From assembly GCF_000429305.1 (NCBI RefSeq), contig NZ_AUBP01000037.1:1-47470 (forward strand): 47,470 bases of DNA. Direction: 5' to 3'. A program made the position numbers and the translations under genes. Shown here one piece after another: positions 8,477 to 17,805 of this stretch; within the stretch, counting starts at the first letter, position 1, and every line of letters starts with the position of its first letter. The DNA is from Desulfovibrio inopinatus DSM 10711. Its GTDB lineage: Bacteria > Desulfobacterota > Desulfovibrionia > Desulfovibrionales > Desulfovibrionaceae. A model generated the notes under the pieces. The model was not told the DNA's origin. It did not search any database and saw only the letters and a program-made list of their open reading frames with translations.

Positions 8477-9121
8477 ATGAGTTGTGACGAACATCACCAT
8501 CACGATGACCACCATCATATGCTCGACCACGCGAAAGTTGGAAAACCGGTGACACCGTTCACGATGGAAACATTTGATCCCGAAGAAGGTTTCTTTGGAG
8601 AAATCTCACTTGAAAAATGCCTGGACGAAAAAAAGTGGGTCGTGCTTGTTTTCTATCCCGCCGATTTCACATTTGTTTGCCCGACAGAACTGGCCGACTT
8701 GGCGGACAAGCATGCTGAGCTAAAAAAAATGGATTGCGAAGTTATCTCCGTGTCCACTGATACCAAATTCTCGCACATGGCCTGGAAAACGAGTGAAAGG
8801 CTGCTGGAAAACGTAAAATACAAAATGGCAGCAGACCCCACCGGCAAAGTTGCTCGCTATTTTGGTGTCTATGATTGCGAAACCGGGTTGGCGCTGCGGG
8901 GTACGTTCATCATCAACCCCGAAGGTCTGCTTGTTTCATCGGAAATCAACTTCTATAATGTGGGCCGTAATGCTGATGAGCTGCAACGCAAAATGGAAGC
9001 CAATGTCTACCTGAAAGACCACCCGGCAGAAGCCTGCCCTGCAAAGTGGAAACCCGGCTCCAAAACGCTCACCCCTTCGGAAAAACTCGTCGGTAACGTA
9101 TACTCATCTATGATTGATTAA
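8477..9121 (+). CDS. Typical 2-Cys peroxiredoxin (AhpC/Prx1 type) with His-rich N terminus
   Basis: 214 residues from ATG 8477, which has TGGAGGA 6 bases upstream; a longer in-frame start at 8438 (TTG) has no ribosome site. Peroxiredoxins reduce hydrogen peroxide and organic or sulfur peroxides. The peroxidatic Cys68 is in DFTFVCPTE and the resolving Cys187 in HPAEACPAKW, so it is a typical 2-Cys enzyme acting as a dimer. The first 15 residues (MSCDEHHHHDDHHHM) contain seven His plus acidic residues and a Cys, an unusual extension that could bind Zn, Ni, Cu or Fe. No reductase (AhpF) gene adjoins, so thioredoxin-like electron supply from elsewhere is likely. Confidence 0.95.
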   Translation: MSCDEHHHHDDHHHMLDHAKVGKPVTPFTMETFDPEEGFFGEISLEKCLDEKKWVVLVFYPADFTFVCPTELADLADKHAELKKMDCEVISVSTDTKFSHMAWKTSERLLENVKYKMAADPTGKVARYFGVYDCETGLALRGTFIINPEGLLVSSEINFYNVGRNADELQRKMEANVYLKDHPAEACPAKWKPGSKTLTPSEKLVGNVYSSMID

Positions 9122-9227
9122 ACGTATGCCGTTTTCCGACCACGCAGATCGAGATGGTCTGGTTATGCAGCAAAAAACCACGCATATACATCGATATTAC
9201 TCTTCTATCCTGCCCTGCTAAAATCAC

Positions 9228-9262
9228 AACACGGCGGCCGTCCGAAAAAAAGCCGCCGTGTT
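9228..9262. terminator. Hairpin between convergent peroxiredoxin and malQ genes
   Basis: An 11-bp perfect stem AACACGGCGGC / GCCGCCGTGTT with a 13-base loop. The T-tracts are short on both sides (TTT to the right, TTTT shortly beyond on the minus strand). Its place between convergent genes suggests a shared terminator. Confidence 0.7.
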
Positions 9263-9305
9263 TGAAAAATGGTATTCAGAAAAACAACAAGTAATTTTCG
9301 GCGTG

Positions 9306-10802
9306 TTATCGCCCATACATCGTTGTCCAACGCTGCATTCGACGTGCAATTTCGTCGGACAGCAAACCGGGCTTCAATCTCCACGTCCAGTTGCCCGCAG
9401 GTAAAGATGGCGTGTTCATACGCGCTCCAGCCCCCAAACCAAGAACGTCTTGAAGAGGAAATATCGCCATCTCGGCCACACTGGCCATCGCAAGACGAAT
9501 AAGTGCAGTGGACACCTCGTCTTCCGAAACTTCATGCCCAATGTAGGCAAACAGGCTTTCTTTAACCTCTTCGGACGCTTCTGATGAAAACCACCCTTTC
9601 GTTGTATTATTGTCGTGTGTGCCGCTATATGCAACACTTCCCACATCGTAATTGTGCGGGATATCACGACTATCTGCGAGATTATCACCAAAGGCAAACT
9701 GCAAAATACGCATCCCCGGCAAGTCAAACGCACTTTTGAGTTCTTCAACATCCGCTGTAATGATGCCAAGATCTTCGGCAATAATGGGTAATCTGGCAAA
9801 GTGTTTGAGGAGTGCATTGAAAAAATCATGTCCTGGGCCATCCACCCACTCACCATTAATCGCAGTTTCTTCTTCGACCGGAACTTCCCAGTACGCGGCA
9901 AAACCGCGAAAATGGTCAAGACGGATAAAATCGGTCAAATCAAGATTATGCTCAATCCGCTTAATCCACCAATGAAAATGAGACAGGCGGTGCACATCCC
10001 AGGCATATACAGGGTTCCCCCAACGTTGCCCGGTTTTACTGAAATAATCGGGAGGAACACCGGCAACAACGGTGGGTTCTCCTTCACTATCAAGTTGAAA
10101 TAACTCCTGATGAGCCCAAACATCAGCGCTATCGTGGGTTACATAAATCGGAATGTCCCCCATCGTCAGAATATTTTTATCCTGAAGATACAACTTGAGG
10201 GCAAACCACTGTCTGTGAAAAAGGTATTGAACGTACTTCTCGTAGCGAATAATCGAGGCAAGACGGTCTGTCGCTTCTGCCAGAGCACTTGGATCACGAT
10301 ATCGCAATGGCTCCGGCCATTTGGTCCATTGTACACCACCATGCTCTGCCTTCAACGCTCGGAATAAGGCATGGTCATCAAGCCAGTACGCATTAAGCTT
10401 TTGAAATTGTCCGTAACAGCAATCGTTCTCCAACGATGTTTCAACCTTGGCATACGCTGTTTTCAGAAGATGCGTTCTGTGCCCTTCAACAGCCTGATAA
10501 TCAACACGATCAGGGCGTGTTGATGCAAGTTCGGGAACATCGAGTGGATCAACATCTCCATTCTCCACCATCAGTTCCGGGCTGATAAAAAGAGGATTGC
10601 CGGCAAAAGCAGAATCACTACTATACGGGGAGTTGCCGATATATGAAGATGTAGGATTAAGCGGTAAAATCTGCCAATAGGATTGCCCGGCATCTGCCAA
10701 AAAATCCGCAAACCGATAGGCTTCTGGTCCCAAGTCTCCTATACCATAGCGGGACGGCAGAGATGAAATATGAAGGAGAATTCCGCTACCTCGTCTGTGC
10801 AT
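9306..10802 (-). CDS. malQ: 4-alpha-glucanotransferase (amylomaltase)
   Basis: 498 residues, usual length for the GH77 family. The enzyme transfers maltodextrin segments between alpha-1,4-glucans in glycogen and maltose metabolism. The N terminus RRGSGILLHISSLPSRYGIGDLG and ILPLNPT...GNSPYSS are family hallmarks. Catalytic residues are visible: nucleophile Asp296 in FIRLDHFRGF, acid/base Glu343 in IAEDLG, and the transition-state Asp in SGTHDNNTTKGW. ATG has GGAG 5 bases upstream. It lies downstream of glgB on the same strand with a 190-bp gap, so the two may be co-expressed but could have separate promoters. Confidence 0.96.
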   Translation of the reverse strand: MHRRGSGILLHISSLPSRYGIGDLGPEAYRFADFLADAGQSYWQILPLNPTSSYIGNSPYSSDSAFAGNPLFISPELMVENGDVDPLDVPELASTRPDRVDYQAVEGHRTHLLKTAYAKVETSLENDCCYGQFQKLNAYWLDDHALFRALKAEHGGVQWTKWPEPLRYRDPSALAEATDRLASIIRYEKYVQYLFHRQWFALKLYLQDKNILTMGDIPIYVTHDSADVWAHQELFQLDSEGEPTVVAGVPPDYFSKTGQRWGNPVYAWDVHRLSHFHWWIKRIEHNLDLTDFIRLDHFRGFAAYWEVPVEEETAINGEWVDGPGHDFFNALLKHFARLPIIAEDLGIITADVEELKSAFDLPGMRILQFAFGDNLADSRDIPHNYDVGSVAYSGTHDNNTTKGWFSSEASEEVKESLFAYIGHEVSEDEVSTALIRLAMASVAEMAIFPLQDVLGLGAGARMNTPSLPAGNWTWRLKPGLLSDEIARRMQRWTTMYGR

Positions 10803-10842
10803 AAGGACTCCATGGTAAAAACGTACTACTCAAAATGGAAGA

Positions 10843-10890
10843 GTCACATTGTGACAGCCCAAGAGCCAGACAATAGAGGCACTTGGGCTG
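10843..10890. repeat. Palindrome and hairpin upstream of malQ
   Basis: GTCACA-T-TGTGAC (10843-10855) is a 13-base interrupted palindrome of operator type. It overlaps by one base a larger inverted repeat CAGCCCAAG (10855-10863) / CTTGGGCTG (10882-10890). Both lie 40-90 bases before the malQ start, so they may be regulatory. No known factor is assigned. Confidence 0.4.
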
Positions 10891-10993
10891 AACACAAGCT
10901 GATCACAATCAGACATCAATCATGAGACGTAGCGTCTAAATTACGTGCCATCCCACAAAAGCAAAACAATCGTTCCGCATACAAACGATGCGC

Positions 10994-12919
10994 CTATTTC
11001 TTATTATGCAGGGGTTTAAAATACACAGCCCCAAGCGGCGGCAACGTCAAATTGAGCGTATACGACTCCTTCGTGCCTTCGGGATCAAGAGCTCGGACCT
11101 GGCCGGCATTACCGACTCCAGATCCACCATATTCAGCGGCATCACTGTTGAGAATCTCCATCCAGTCGCCCCCAAATGGCACACCGATACAATAATTGTA
11201 GCGCACAATCGGGGTGAAATTCATTGCGGCCACAACCACATCATTTTCATCTTCACCACGACGCATGAAGACAATCACACTTGATTCCGCGTCATGAAAA
11301 TCAATCCACTCGAAACCCGTATTACTGAAATCACATTCGTGCAGAGATTTTTCAGCAATCAGCAATCTGTTCAGGTCTTTCAAGAATTGATTCACCCCAT
11401 TATGTAAGGGATGTTTAAGTAAATTCCACTCAAGTTGTCCGTCATGCGCCCACTCGCTCCGTTGCCCAATCTCGGCCCCCATAAAGAGCAATTTCTTGCC
11501 GGGATGAGCATACATATAGGCATACAATAGACGCAACCCAGCAAATTGTTGCCACATATCGCCAGGCATTTTTCCAATGAGAGACCCTTTCCCGTACACC
11601 ACCTCATCATGGGACAATGGTAAAACAAAGTTCTCAAAGAAAGCGTACCAAATAGAAAACGTCAGCGCATTGTGATGATATTTTCGATAAACAGGATCAT
11701 GAGCAATATAATCCAACGTGTCATGCATCCAGCCCATGTTCCATTTCAGACCGAATCCCAAGCCACCGAGATAGGCCGGGCGAGAGACCATAGGCCAGTC
11801 CGTTGATTCTTCGGCCATGGTCTGCGTGTCCGGAAATGCCTCGTAAACGGACTCATTGAGTTTCCGCAAGAAGTCGATAGCTTCCAGATTCTCTTTCCCG
11901 CCGTACTTATTGGGAATCCAGTCACCATCTTCTCTGGAGTAATTCCGATACAGCATACTCGCCACAGCATCGACCCGCAATCCGTCAATATGGTATTTAT
12001 CAAGCCAGTAATGTGCGCTGGAGATAAGAAACGCGCGTACTTCATAGCGTCCCAAATTGAAAATATAACAATTCCAATCGGGATGAAATCCTTCACGAGC
12101 GTCGGAATGCTCATACAAATTCGTGCCGTCGAATAGAGACAGCCCATGCCCATCCGTCGGAAAATGCGAGGGCACCCAGTCGAGGATGACCCCGACACCG
12201 GCTTGGTGCAAGCGATCGACAAGATACATAAAATCGCCAGGAGTGCCGTATCGGCTTGACGGGGCAAAATACCCTAAAACTTGGTATCCCCACGATCCGA
12301 AGAACGGATGCTCCATGACCGGCATGAATTCCACGTGGGTAAAGCCCATTTCCTTGACATAGGCAGGCAGTGTTTCGGCCATTTCCAGATACGAAAGAGA
12401 ACGCCACCCTTCTTCCGGAACTCGCTTCCATGAACCAAGATGCACTTCATAGATGGACATGGGAGCATCCAGCGCATTCTTCTCGTTGCGATGGGTCATC
12501 CATTCCTGGTCTCCCCAGGTATATTCAAGATCCCACACGACCGACGCTGATTTGGGCGATACTTCCCAGAGAAAGGCGAATGGGTCACCTTTATCGGCTT
12601 GAAATCCGTTCGGACCTCCTATGTGATATTTATAGGTAAATCCCTTCTGTGCTCCCGGGATAAACCCTTCCCAAATTCCGGAAAAATCATCACGTTGTTG
12701 TAAGGGGTGTGCCCCCTGGTCCCAGTTATTGAAATCACCGACCACACTGACATATTCGGCATTCGGCGCCCACACCGCAAACAAAGCGCCCTCTTTGCCG
12801 GCCACGGTCATTCTGTGGCAGCCGAGTTTGTTGTACAATTCAAAATGATTGCCTTCTTTAAACAAATAGATGTCGTGCTCCGTGAGCAGGCTGACGTCAT
12901 AATAGACAGGCTTTTTCAT
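10994..12919 (-). CDS. glgB: 1,4-alpha-glucan branching enzyme
   Basis: 641 residues from ATG 12919, chosen because GGAG lies 6 bases upstream; an in-frame GTG at 13015 would add 32 residues that look unlike the family. The enzyme makes alpha-1,6 branches in glycogen. An N-terminal CBM48 domain (GDFNNWDQGAHPL near residue 61) precedes the GH13 barrel. Catalytic residues: Asp317 in DGLRVDAVAS, the Glu of TMAEEST (about residue 370), and Asp in PLSHDEV. The C-terminal beta domain is complete. A 54-codon ORF overlaps the start by 23 bases, suggesting translational coupling if it is real. Together with malQ it forms a glycogen-handling pair; no glgA or glgC is present here. Confidence 0.96.
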   Translation of the reverse strand: MKKPVYYDVSLLTEHDIYLFKEGNHFELYNKLGCHRMTVAGKEGALFAVWAPNAEYVSVVGDFNNWDQGAHPLQQRDDFSGIWEGFIPGAQKGFTYKYHIGGPNGFQADKGDPFAFLWEVSPKSASVVWDLEYTWGDQEWMTHRNEKNALDAPMSIYEVHLGSWKRVPEEGWRSLSYLEMAETLPAYVKEMGFTHVEFMPVMEHPFFGSWGYQVLGYFAPSSRYGTPGDFMYLVDRLHQAGVGVILDWVPSHFPTDGHGLSLFDGTNLYEHSDAREGFHPDWNCYIFNLGRYEVRAFLISSAHYWLDKYHIDGLRVDAVASMLYRNYSREDGDWIPNKYGGKENLEAIDFLRKLNESVYEAFPDTQTMAEESTDWPMVSRPAYLGGLGFGLKWNMGWMHDTLDYIAHDPVYRKYHHNALTFSIWYAFFENFVLPLSHDEVVYGKGSLIGKMPGDMWQQFAGLRLLYAYMYAHPGKKLLFMGAEIGQRSEWAHDGQLEWNLLKHPLHNGVNQFLKDLNRLLIAEKSLHECDFSNTGFEWIDFHDAESSVIVFMRRGEDENDVVVAAMNFTPIVRYNYCIGVPFGGDWMEILNSDAAEYGGSGVGNAGQVRALDPEGTKESYTLNLTLPPLGAVYFKPLHNKK

Positions 12920-13061
12920 TATCATCTCCGGCAAACGCATACAGTGCGCGGCCTTCGGTTCTGGTTTCGCACGTTTGTACCACTGGTTCCGCTTTGCCAA
13001 GCGAAACCAAACCATTACCCACCATACGAACCTGCGGCATGTCCTGCAACGCTTTTTTCAT
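12897..13061 (-). CDS. Possible 54-residue small protein overlapping the glgB start
   Basis: Begins MKKALQDMPQVRMVGNGL and ends NEKACLL; the stop lies 22 bases inside glgB. The composition (balanced, GLVSLGKAEPVVQTCETR segment) resembles a real soluble protein more than a random frame. The ribosome site is poor: only GAAGAGA, some 13 bases upstream. Codon third positions look reasonable. No family recognised. If translated, it would couple glgB translation. A hairpin (12984-13009) falls inside it. Confidence 0.4.
   Translation of the reverse strand: MKKALQDMPQVRMVGNGLVSLGKAEPVVQTCETRTEGRALYAFAGDDNEKACLL
12984..13009. repeat. Hairpin 65 bases upstream of glgB
   Basis: TGGTTCCGCTT / AAGCGAAACCA with loop TGCC (11 bp, one G-T type mismatch). 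No T-run follows, so it is more likely a leader structure or part of the small overlapping ORF than a terminator. Confidence 0.4.
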
Positions 13062-13199
13062 TGGAATTCGGTGTCTCTTCGGTGAAGAATCGCAAAAATA
13101 AACAATAATGGAGAAAGAAGAGATAAAAACGAGATTATAATACAATAAACTGGACGACTCGTGATGTAACGAGACAGTCTCGTATGTATTCACAAGCCT

Positions 13200-13220
13200 G
13201 GGGAGGATGCTTCCCTCCCC
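13200..13220. terminator. GC-rich hairpin between plsY and glgB
   Basis: GGGGAGG (13200-13206) / CCTCCCC (13214-13220), 7-bp stem and 7-base loop, 64 bases downstream of plsY stop is not possible since plsY ends at 13284 on the minus strand; the hairpin follows that stop by about 64 bases. No good T-run, so a weak or factor-assisted terminator at best. Confidence 0.3.
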
Positions 13221-13283
13221 CCCTGGACATTCATAATGCAATAGACGGAATACGAACCTCTTGAATCCAAGCTGTTTAAGGCG

Positions 13284-13874
13284 TTAGGATTTTTTCTTTC
13301 TCCACGGTTTTTCATGCCCCATGGCCAATCGATCAATGTTTTCTCGGTGTTTCCAAAAAACAAGAACGAGAACCGCTAACGAAACAGGAATAAGAGCATA
13401 TTTTCCGGTGAAAAGGAGAAAAATCGGTAATACAGTCACAAGCAAAAGTGAGCCCATGGAGACATATCCTGACAAAACAATTGCCAAAATACAAACAAGG
13501 CTCGACAAAAAAGTCGCCGTAAATGCCAAAGCTGCGAAAACACCTAAGGTTGTGGCAACTCCTTTCCCGCCTTTGCCGTACAGAAAAGGCGAGTACATAT
13601 GCCCCAAAATGGCAGCAAGAGCTGTCATGCTCAAAAAGAAAGTATTGTCAGAAATGGCCATGCCCACCCAAATAGGCATAAACCCTTTGGCAAAATCGAA
13701 GACCAGTGTTGCCACTCCGGCCTTGAAGCCACATAACCGTGCCACATTCGTAGCACCGACATTGCCGCTACCGGAACCTCGGGGATCCACGTTGTAATAA
13801 ATGCGGGCGATAAACAACCCAAACGGGACTGAACCGGCCAAAAACGTCAGTACCCACCACAGAAAATAAGACAT
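13284..13874 (-). CDS. plsY: Acyl-phosphate:glycerol-3-phosphate acyltransferase
   Basis: 196 residues from ATG 13874, which has GGAGG 5 bases upstream; an in-frame start six codons earlier lacks one. PlsY is an inner-membrane enzyme that acylates glycerol-3-phosphate from acyl phosphate, the first step of phospholipid synthesis. Conserved loops are visible: [12 protein letters not shown] (residues 35-46), the phosphate-binding GKGGKGVAT, and [13 protein letters not shown] near the C terminus. Several hydrophobic membrane segments span the protein and it ends in a basic WRKKKS tail. It lies 98 bases downstream of the RNase II/R-type gene on the same strand. Confidence 0.96.
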   Translation of the reverse strand: MSYFLWWVLTFLAGSVPFGLFIARIYYNVDPRGSGSGNVGATNVARLCGFKAGVATLVFDFAKGFMPIWVGMAISDNTFFLSMTALAAILGHMYSPFLYGKGGKGVATTLGVFAALAFTATFLSSLVCILAIVLSGYVSMGSLLLVTVLPIFLLFTGKYALIPVSLAVLVLVFWKHRENIDRLAMGHEKPWRKKKS

Positions 13875-13909
13875 GATATCCTCCACGCTCAATCGATGCC
13901 GTCACATAC

Positions 13910-13932
13910 AATACCGAGTGGGGATCGGTATT
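13910..13932. terminator. Weak hairpin between the RNase II/R-type gene and plsY
   Basis: AATACCGA / TCGGTATT, 8-bp stem and 7-base loop, 40 bases past the upstream gene's stop on the minus strand. There is no T-run beyond TTGTAT, so termination would be partial. Confidence 0.35.
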
Positions 13933-13972
13933 ATCGGGCCTTTGTTGCTCTGAATGCACTTCTCGTCAGTTC

Positions 13973-16087
13973 TTACACCGTGGCCTGGTCGTCGAATTCA
14001 GGAAAATCGTCCATATCCGGTTCTTCCGATGCCTCAAGAACACGAAATTCATTAGCAAGTGGATCTATTTTACCCATTCGTAGCCGAAAGCGTTGACCGA
14101 TGTAAATCTTTTCACCCAGCATTTCGCGCCCGGCGCGAACGTAAATCTGAAAATCCGGCAAAGACAACGTGATGAAGTTGGGAGCTTCTTCCACAACGAC
14201 AGCCAGCCAGGTTGCCTGCTTGGCATTGGCCTGCATGTGAACAAGTTTCCAGTACCGCGGTCGAAAACGCTGAATAGGACTGACTGCTTCAAGTCGAGCA
14301 TTGAGCATCAGCATGAGTGAACTGAGTTCTTCCTTGTTCCAGCGAGGCGCGTTGTTTTCAAGCCAAGACAACATCTGAGCCAAATTGATAAAATCAATGC
14401 ATCGGCGCAACGGAGACGTAATGGAACAATACGCTTTGACCGCCAGACTGGCATGGGCTCCCGGTTCTGTATCAAGCACCGCCGAGGTCATGTGCTTGAC
14501 CGCAGCATGAATTTCTTCTGGCCGAATTTTTACTCCGCGGGCTTCATCAGGCAAAACGACATCTTGTGCCCGAAACAGAAGAGGGAAGCCATGCTCTTTC
14601 GCAAACAAAGCAGTCGCTTCGTTTGCCAAGATCATAAATTCACTGACAACAAGTTGTGACATTGGTGTGACAACTGGCGGTTCAATATGAACTTTAACAT
14701 TCTCGGGGTAGCCTTCGACAGTGGTTTTGGGATCATGACGCTCAATACAAACCGCCCCCGACGCAAGACGACGGCGGCGAAGAATTTGGGCTGCATCAAA
14801 AGCATCGACAAGATGTTGTTCCGCTGTGTGCTCTTCTAAAGCAGTCTGAACGTCACTATATGTCAGGTTTGCCTGAATACGTACCCAACTGAAGCGCGGG
14901 GTAAACGCAAGCATCTCTCCCAATTCGCTCAGCTCAATATCGAGGACAAGTGCCGGCCGGGACTGCTGCTCCACAAGACTAAATTGATCCGTGCCCAATA
15001 CTTCGGGTAACATATGACTAATGCCTTCCGGCAAATATATGCTCGTTGCACGTTCCAATACGGCCTTGCCGAATGGAGAGGTAAGGTCAATACACAACGC
15101 AGGACAAGCCAGTGCAAGATGTACGTGAAAGCCACCAGAACCATTTTGTTCAATATAAAACGCATCATCAATATCACGAGTCGATGCCGAATCAATGCTG
15201 ACAAAAGGAGTATCTTCAGGGTCACACTGTTTGCGCTCGAAACAGGCAACGATGTCAGCTATTTCATCGGTATATGATGCAACCCATGACTCATCCAGCA
15301 CAAATCCAGCTTGATCCGCCAGATAATTATGATGAGGTTTTATAATTCCCCATTCTGTTGCCAAAATATATGGCTGCATAGGATGATCGGGCAGTCCTCT
15401 TTTCAGAAGCTTGAAGAGGGTCAACGCATCTTCATCATCTGGAGTGGCAATGAGTGTTCTCAGCGTTGCGGCCAATTTGCTCACGGCTTCCGGGGCAAGT
15501 CCGGCAACCAGGCGTTCAACATCGGTACGCTTTCCCGATGCCCATCCCGACCACAGAGCCTGAAAAAAGTCACTTCCCGCACCAACCACACGCTCCCGTT
15601 CCTGTGCGGCTTCAAGTTCAGACAGACGTCTCTCGACAACTTCAGCCGGATAGACTTCGAATTCAGGAGGATGAAATTTAAAATGGGTTTTGCATCCAAG
15701 CAACGCACGCCCACAACCGGCAAGTTCATCCGTACCAGGCTTGTCAAAAATAAGTTGCGCAAACCAAGTGGCGGACGCTTTTTCAACCTCTCCCTGAGCA
15801 AGTTCCCATATCTCCATGGGATCAATCGTTTCAGCAATCGTATTGCGTAAATCAAAGTGTTGAACAAGTTTTTCAAACATGTCTTCACGACTCAGTCCCG
15901 GTCCATAACTCGGCCCAGCCCAGGGCAAGAGCCTGGCTGCAGCCAGCTTCGCATCGCGCCTGGTATGTGTAAACAACTTGAGTTTGCCGCCCGATTCCTC
16001 GACGACAATAGCCAGAAGGGGCTGGTTCCCTTGCATGAATTCCACAATGGTTCCCGGCCCCGGGACATGGGTCAACAGTTTCGACAT
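13973..16087 (-). CDS. RNase II/R (RNB domain) family exoribonuclease
   Basis: 704 residues from ATG 16087 (GGAGG 8 bases upstream); the frame is open 26 codons further but without a ribosome site. The RNB catalytic centre is at about residues 298-308 in SIDSASTRDIDDAF, holding the Asp residues that bind two metal ions. SPLRRCIDFINLAQM near residue 550 is the second conserved block. The N-terminal third is not a recognisable pair of cold-shock domains, and the C-terminal portion (YVRAGREMLGEKIYIGQRFRLRMGKID) looks like a divergent S1-type barrel, so it is not a standard RNase R. It is probably a processive 3'-5' RNA exonuclease. The acidic C terminus is unusual. Confidence 0.88.
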   Translation of the reverse strand: MSKLLTHVPGPGTIVEFMQGNQPLLAIVVEESGGKLKLFTHTRRDAKLAAARLLPWAGPSYGPGLSREDMFEKLVQHFDLRNTIAETIDPMEIWELAQGEVEKASATWFAQLIFDKPGTDELAGCGRALLGCKTHFKFHPPEFEVYPAEVVERRLSELEAAQERERVVGAGSDFFQALWSGWASGKRTDVERLVAGLAPEAVSKLAATLRTLIATPDDEDALTLFKLLKRGLPDHPMQPYILATEWGIIKPHHNYLADQAGFVLDESWVASYTDEIADIVACFERKQCDPEDTPFVSIDSASTRDIDDAFYIEQNGSGGFHVHLALACPALCIDLTSPFGKAVLERATSIYLPEGISHMLPEVLGTDQFSLVEQQSRPALVLDIELSELGEMLAFTPRFSWVRIQANLTYSDVQTALEEHTAEQHLVDAFDAAQILRRRRLASGAVCIERHDPKTTVEGYPENVKVHIEPPVVTPMSQLVVSEFMILANEATALFAKEHGFPLLFRAQDVVLPDEARGVKIRPEEIHAAVKHMTSAVLDTEPGAHASLAVKAYCSITSPLRRCIDFINLAQMLSWLENNAPRWNKEELSSLMLMLNARLEAVSPIQRFRPRYWKLVHMQANAKQATWLAVVVEEAPNFITLSLPDFQIYVRAGREMLGEKIYIGQRFRLRMGKIDPLANEFRVLEASEEPDMDDFPEFDDQATV

Positions 16088-16245
16088 GAAATGCGCCTCC
16101 GACGCGCCACGATGCCAGCGAAGCCAGCACAAAAAGGAAATATCGGACATGCTTTGGCTATTCATCCGATATCAAACATTCCCCCGTCAAATGCCGTCTC
16201 GTGCAGATGACCTCCATTGTCCGGCCTCCGGCCGGTACCGGGAAA

Positions 16246-16280
16246 AGGGAAGCAACCGCGCCTGCACGCGGCTCTTCCCT
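16246..16280 (-). terminator. Probable terminator of the AICAR transformylase gene
   Basis: AGGGAAG (16246-16252) / CTTCCCT (16274-16280) plus an inner CCGCG / CGCGG stem. On the minus strand TTTT follows. It sits about 60 bases beyond the transformylase stop. Confidence 0.55.
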
Positions 16281-16337
16281 CTTCCTCCCGTCTGTCCCGG
16301 CAATAGCATTCCGAGACTTTTCAAAACGTCGAGACGA

Positions 16338-17612
16338 TTAATGCTTGAATGATCGCTGTCCGGTGAAGACCATAGCTGCCTGCGGGGTCGCTTCATTGAC
16401 AGCTGTAATCACTTCATAGTCACGAATGGAGCCACCAGGTTGCGCAATGGCTTCGACGCCCTGTGACAGCACAAGGTCCACCCCGTCGCGGAAGGGGAAA
16501 AAGCCATCGGAAACAAGAACCGAGCCCCCCAAACCACCTTTGGCTTCATCCGTCCGCCGACGAATATCGGCCAGCGCCTGAGCTTTGGCCTCATCGGTTT
16601 TGGCCGCAAGCTCCAGTTCGTACAACGACATGCCCTGCTCGGTAAAAGCGAGGCGATCGGCGTATTTAGTGCGGGCTTTGTGAATTGTCAGTTCAACGAC
16701 GCCAACTCGATCCTGTTCCCCCGTACCGATGGCCAATGTGGCGCCATCTTTGGCGAAAATAACCGAGTTGGATGTGACACCGGCTTCAACAGCCCAAGCA
16801 AACAGCAAATCTTCAGCTTCAGACGGGCTCGGAGCACGAGAGGCAACCACCTTACCATCATGTTCAACCTGTGCAGGCAAGAAGTCGTCTTGACTGAGAA
16901 TCCGGTTACGGAAAGAGAACTGCAGAACGAGCCCACCGTCAGTGAGCGATTTGATGTCGAGAAACGGTTCTCCTGCTAAGACCTCAAGGTTGGCTAAACC
17001 GGGCATTTCAAGAATGCGCAAATTCTTTTTTGAGGTCAAAATCGTCAGAGCAGCCTTATCAAATGCCGGCGCAGCCACCACCTCAAAGTACGATTGATTA
17101 ATGCGTTGTGCTGTGTCCGCATCCATCTTGCGGTTCACCACAATGGTTCCGCCAAACGCAGCGATACGGTCAGCCATAAGCGCTTTTTCAAAAGCCGTTG
17201 CCAAGCCGTCATTCGACCACGCTGCGCCACACGGGTTATTGTGTTTAAGAATAACAGCAGCCGGCTTTGCGGTGAGATACTGCAGAATATTTATGCCGTT
17301 ATCGACATCGGTCAAGTTAATCTTTCCAGGATGCTTTCCGGCCTGAACCATATTCTCTTCGCTGATTGCGCTAACCAAACCTTTTCCCGGTCCACGCAAT
17401 TCAACGCCGCCGAGGGTGAGTTCGCCGGCAGAGAGTTCATACAGCGCCGCTGGTTGATCTGGATTCTCACCATAACGCAATCCTTTTTCCTGGCCATCAA
17501 TTGTCCAGGTCCGTTTGGTGAAGGACAACTCGGCATCACCTACGGTCAACCGCAACGTCTTCGGAAAAGGATCGTCCTGAAGGGTGCGGTACATTTTTTT
17601 CAAATCACTCAT
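16338..17612 (-). CDS. Stand-alone AICAR transformylase (PurH C-terminal domain)
   Basis: 424 residues from ATG 17612, supported by AGGAGAG 6 bases upstream. AICAR formyltransferase moves a formyl group from 10-formyl-THF to AICAR, the ninth step of purine synthesis. The family motif KHNNPCGAA gives Lys123 and His124 near the active site; RYGENPDQ near residue 46 and the C-terminal QPGGSIRDYEVI are further hallmarks. The usual PurH is a fusion with an N-terminal IMP cyclohydrolase (MGS-like fold) of about 200 residues; that domain is absent, so IMP ring closure must be done by another gene outside this window. A divergent gene starts 194 bases upstream. Confidence 0.93.
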   Translation of the reverse strand: MSDLKKMYRTLQDDPFPKTLRLTVGDAELSFTKRTWTIDGQEKGLRYGENPDQPAALYELSAGELTLGGVELRGPGKGLVSAISEENMVQAGKHPGKINLTDVDNGINILQYLTAKPAAVILKHNNPCGAAWSNDGLATAFEKALMADRIAAFGGTIVVNRKMDADTAQRINQSYFEVVAAPAFDKAALTILTSKKNLRILEMPGLANLEVLAGEPFLDIKSLTDGGLVLQFSFRNRILSQDDFLPAQVEHDGKVVASRAPSPSEAEDLLFAWAVEAGVTSNSVIFAKDGATLAIGTGEQDRVGVVELTIHKARTKYADRLAFTEQGMSLYELELAAKTDEAKAQALADIRRRTDEAKGGLGGSVLVSDGFFPFRDGVDLVLSQGVEAIAQPGGSIRDYEVITAVNEATPQAAMVFTGQRSFKH

Positions 17613-17805
17613 GATCGTCTCTCCTGACTGGTACGGAAGATGAAAGAGGAAGGATGCTAGCAAAATCCCATTCCCCCGGCAATTTGCAATTGGCCCTTGC
17701 TGAGACTTTGTGCTAGCGTGAAGACCGTTTGTGAGACCACAGACAGCACGACACTGCAACAGCGGCCCTTCTTTTTTGCGCAGAAGAACAAGGAGATAAT
17801 GCAGG

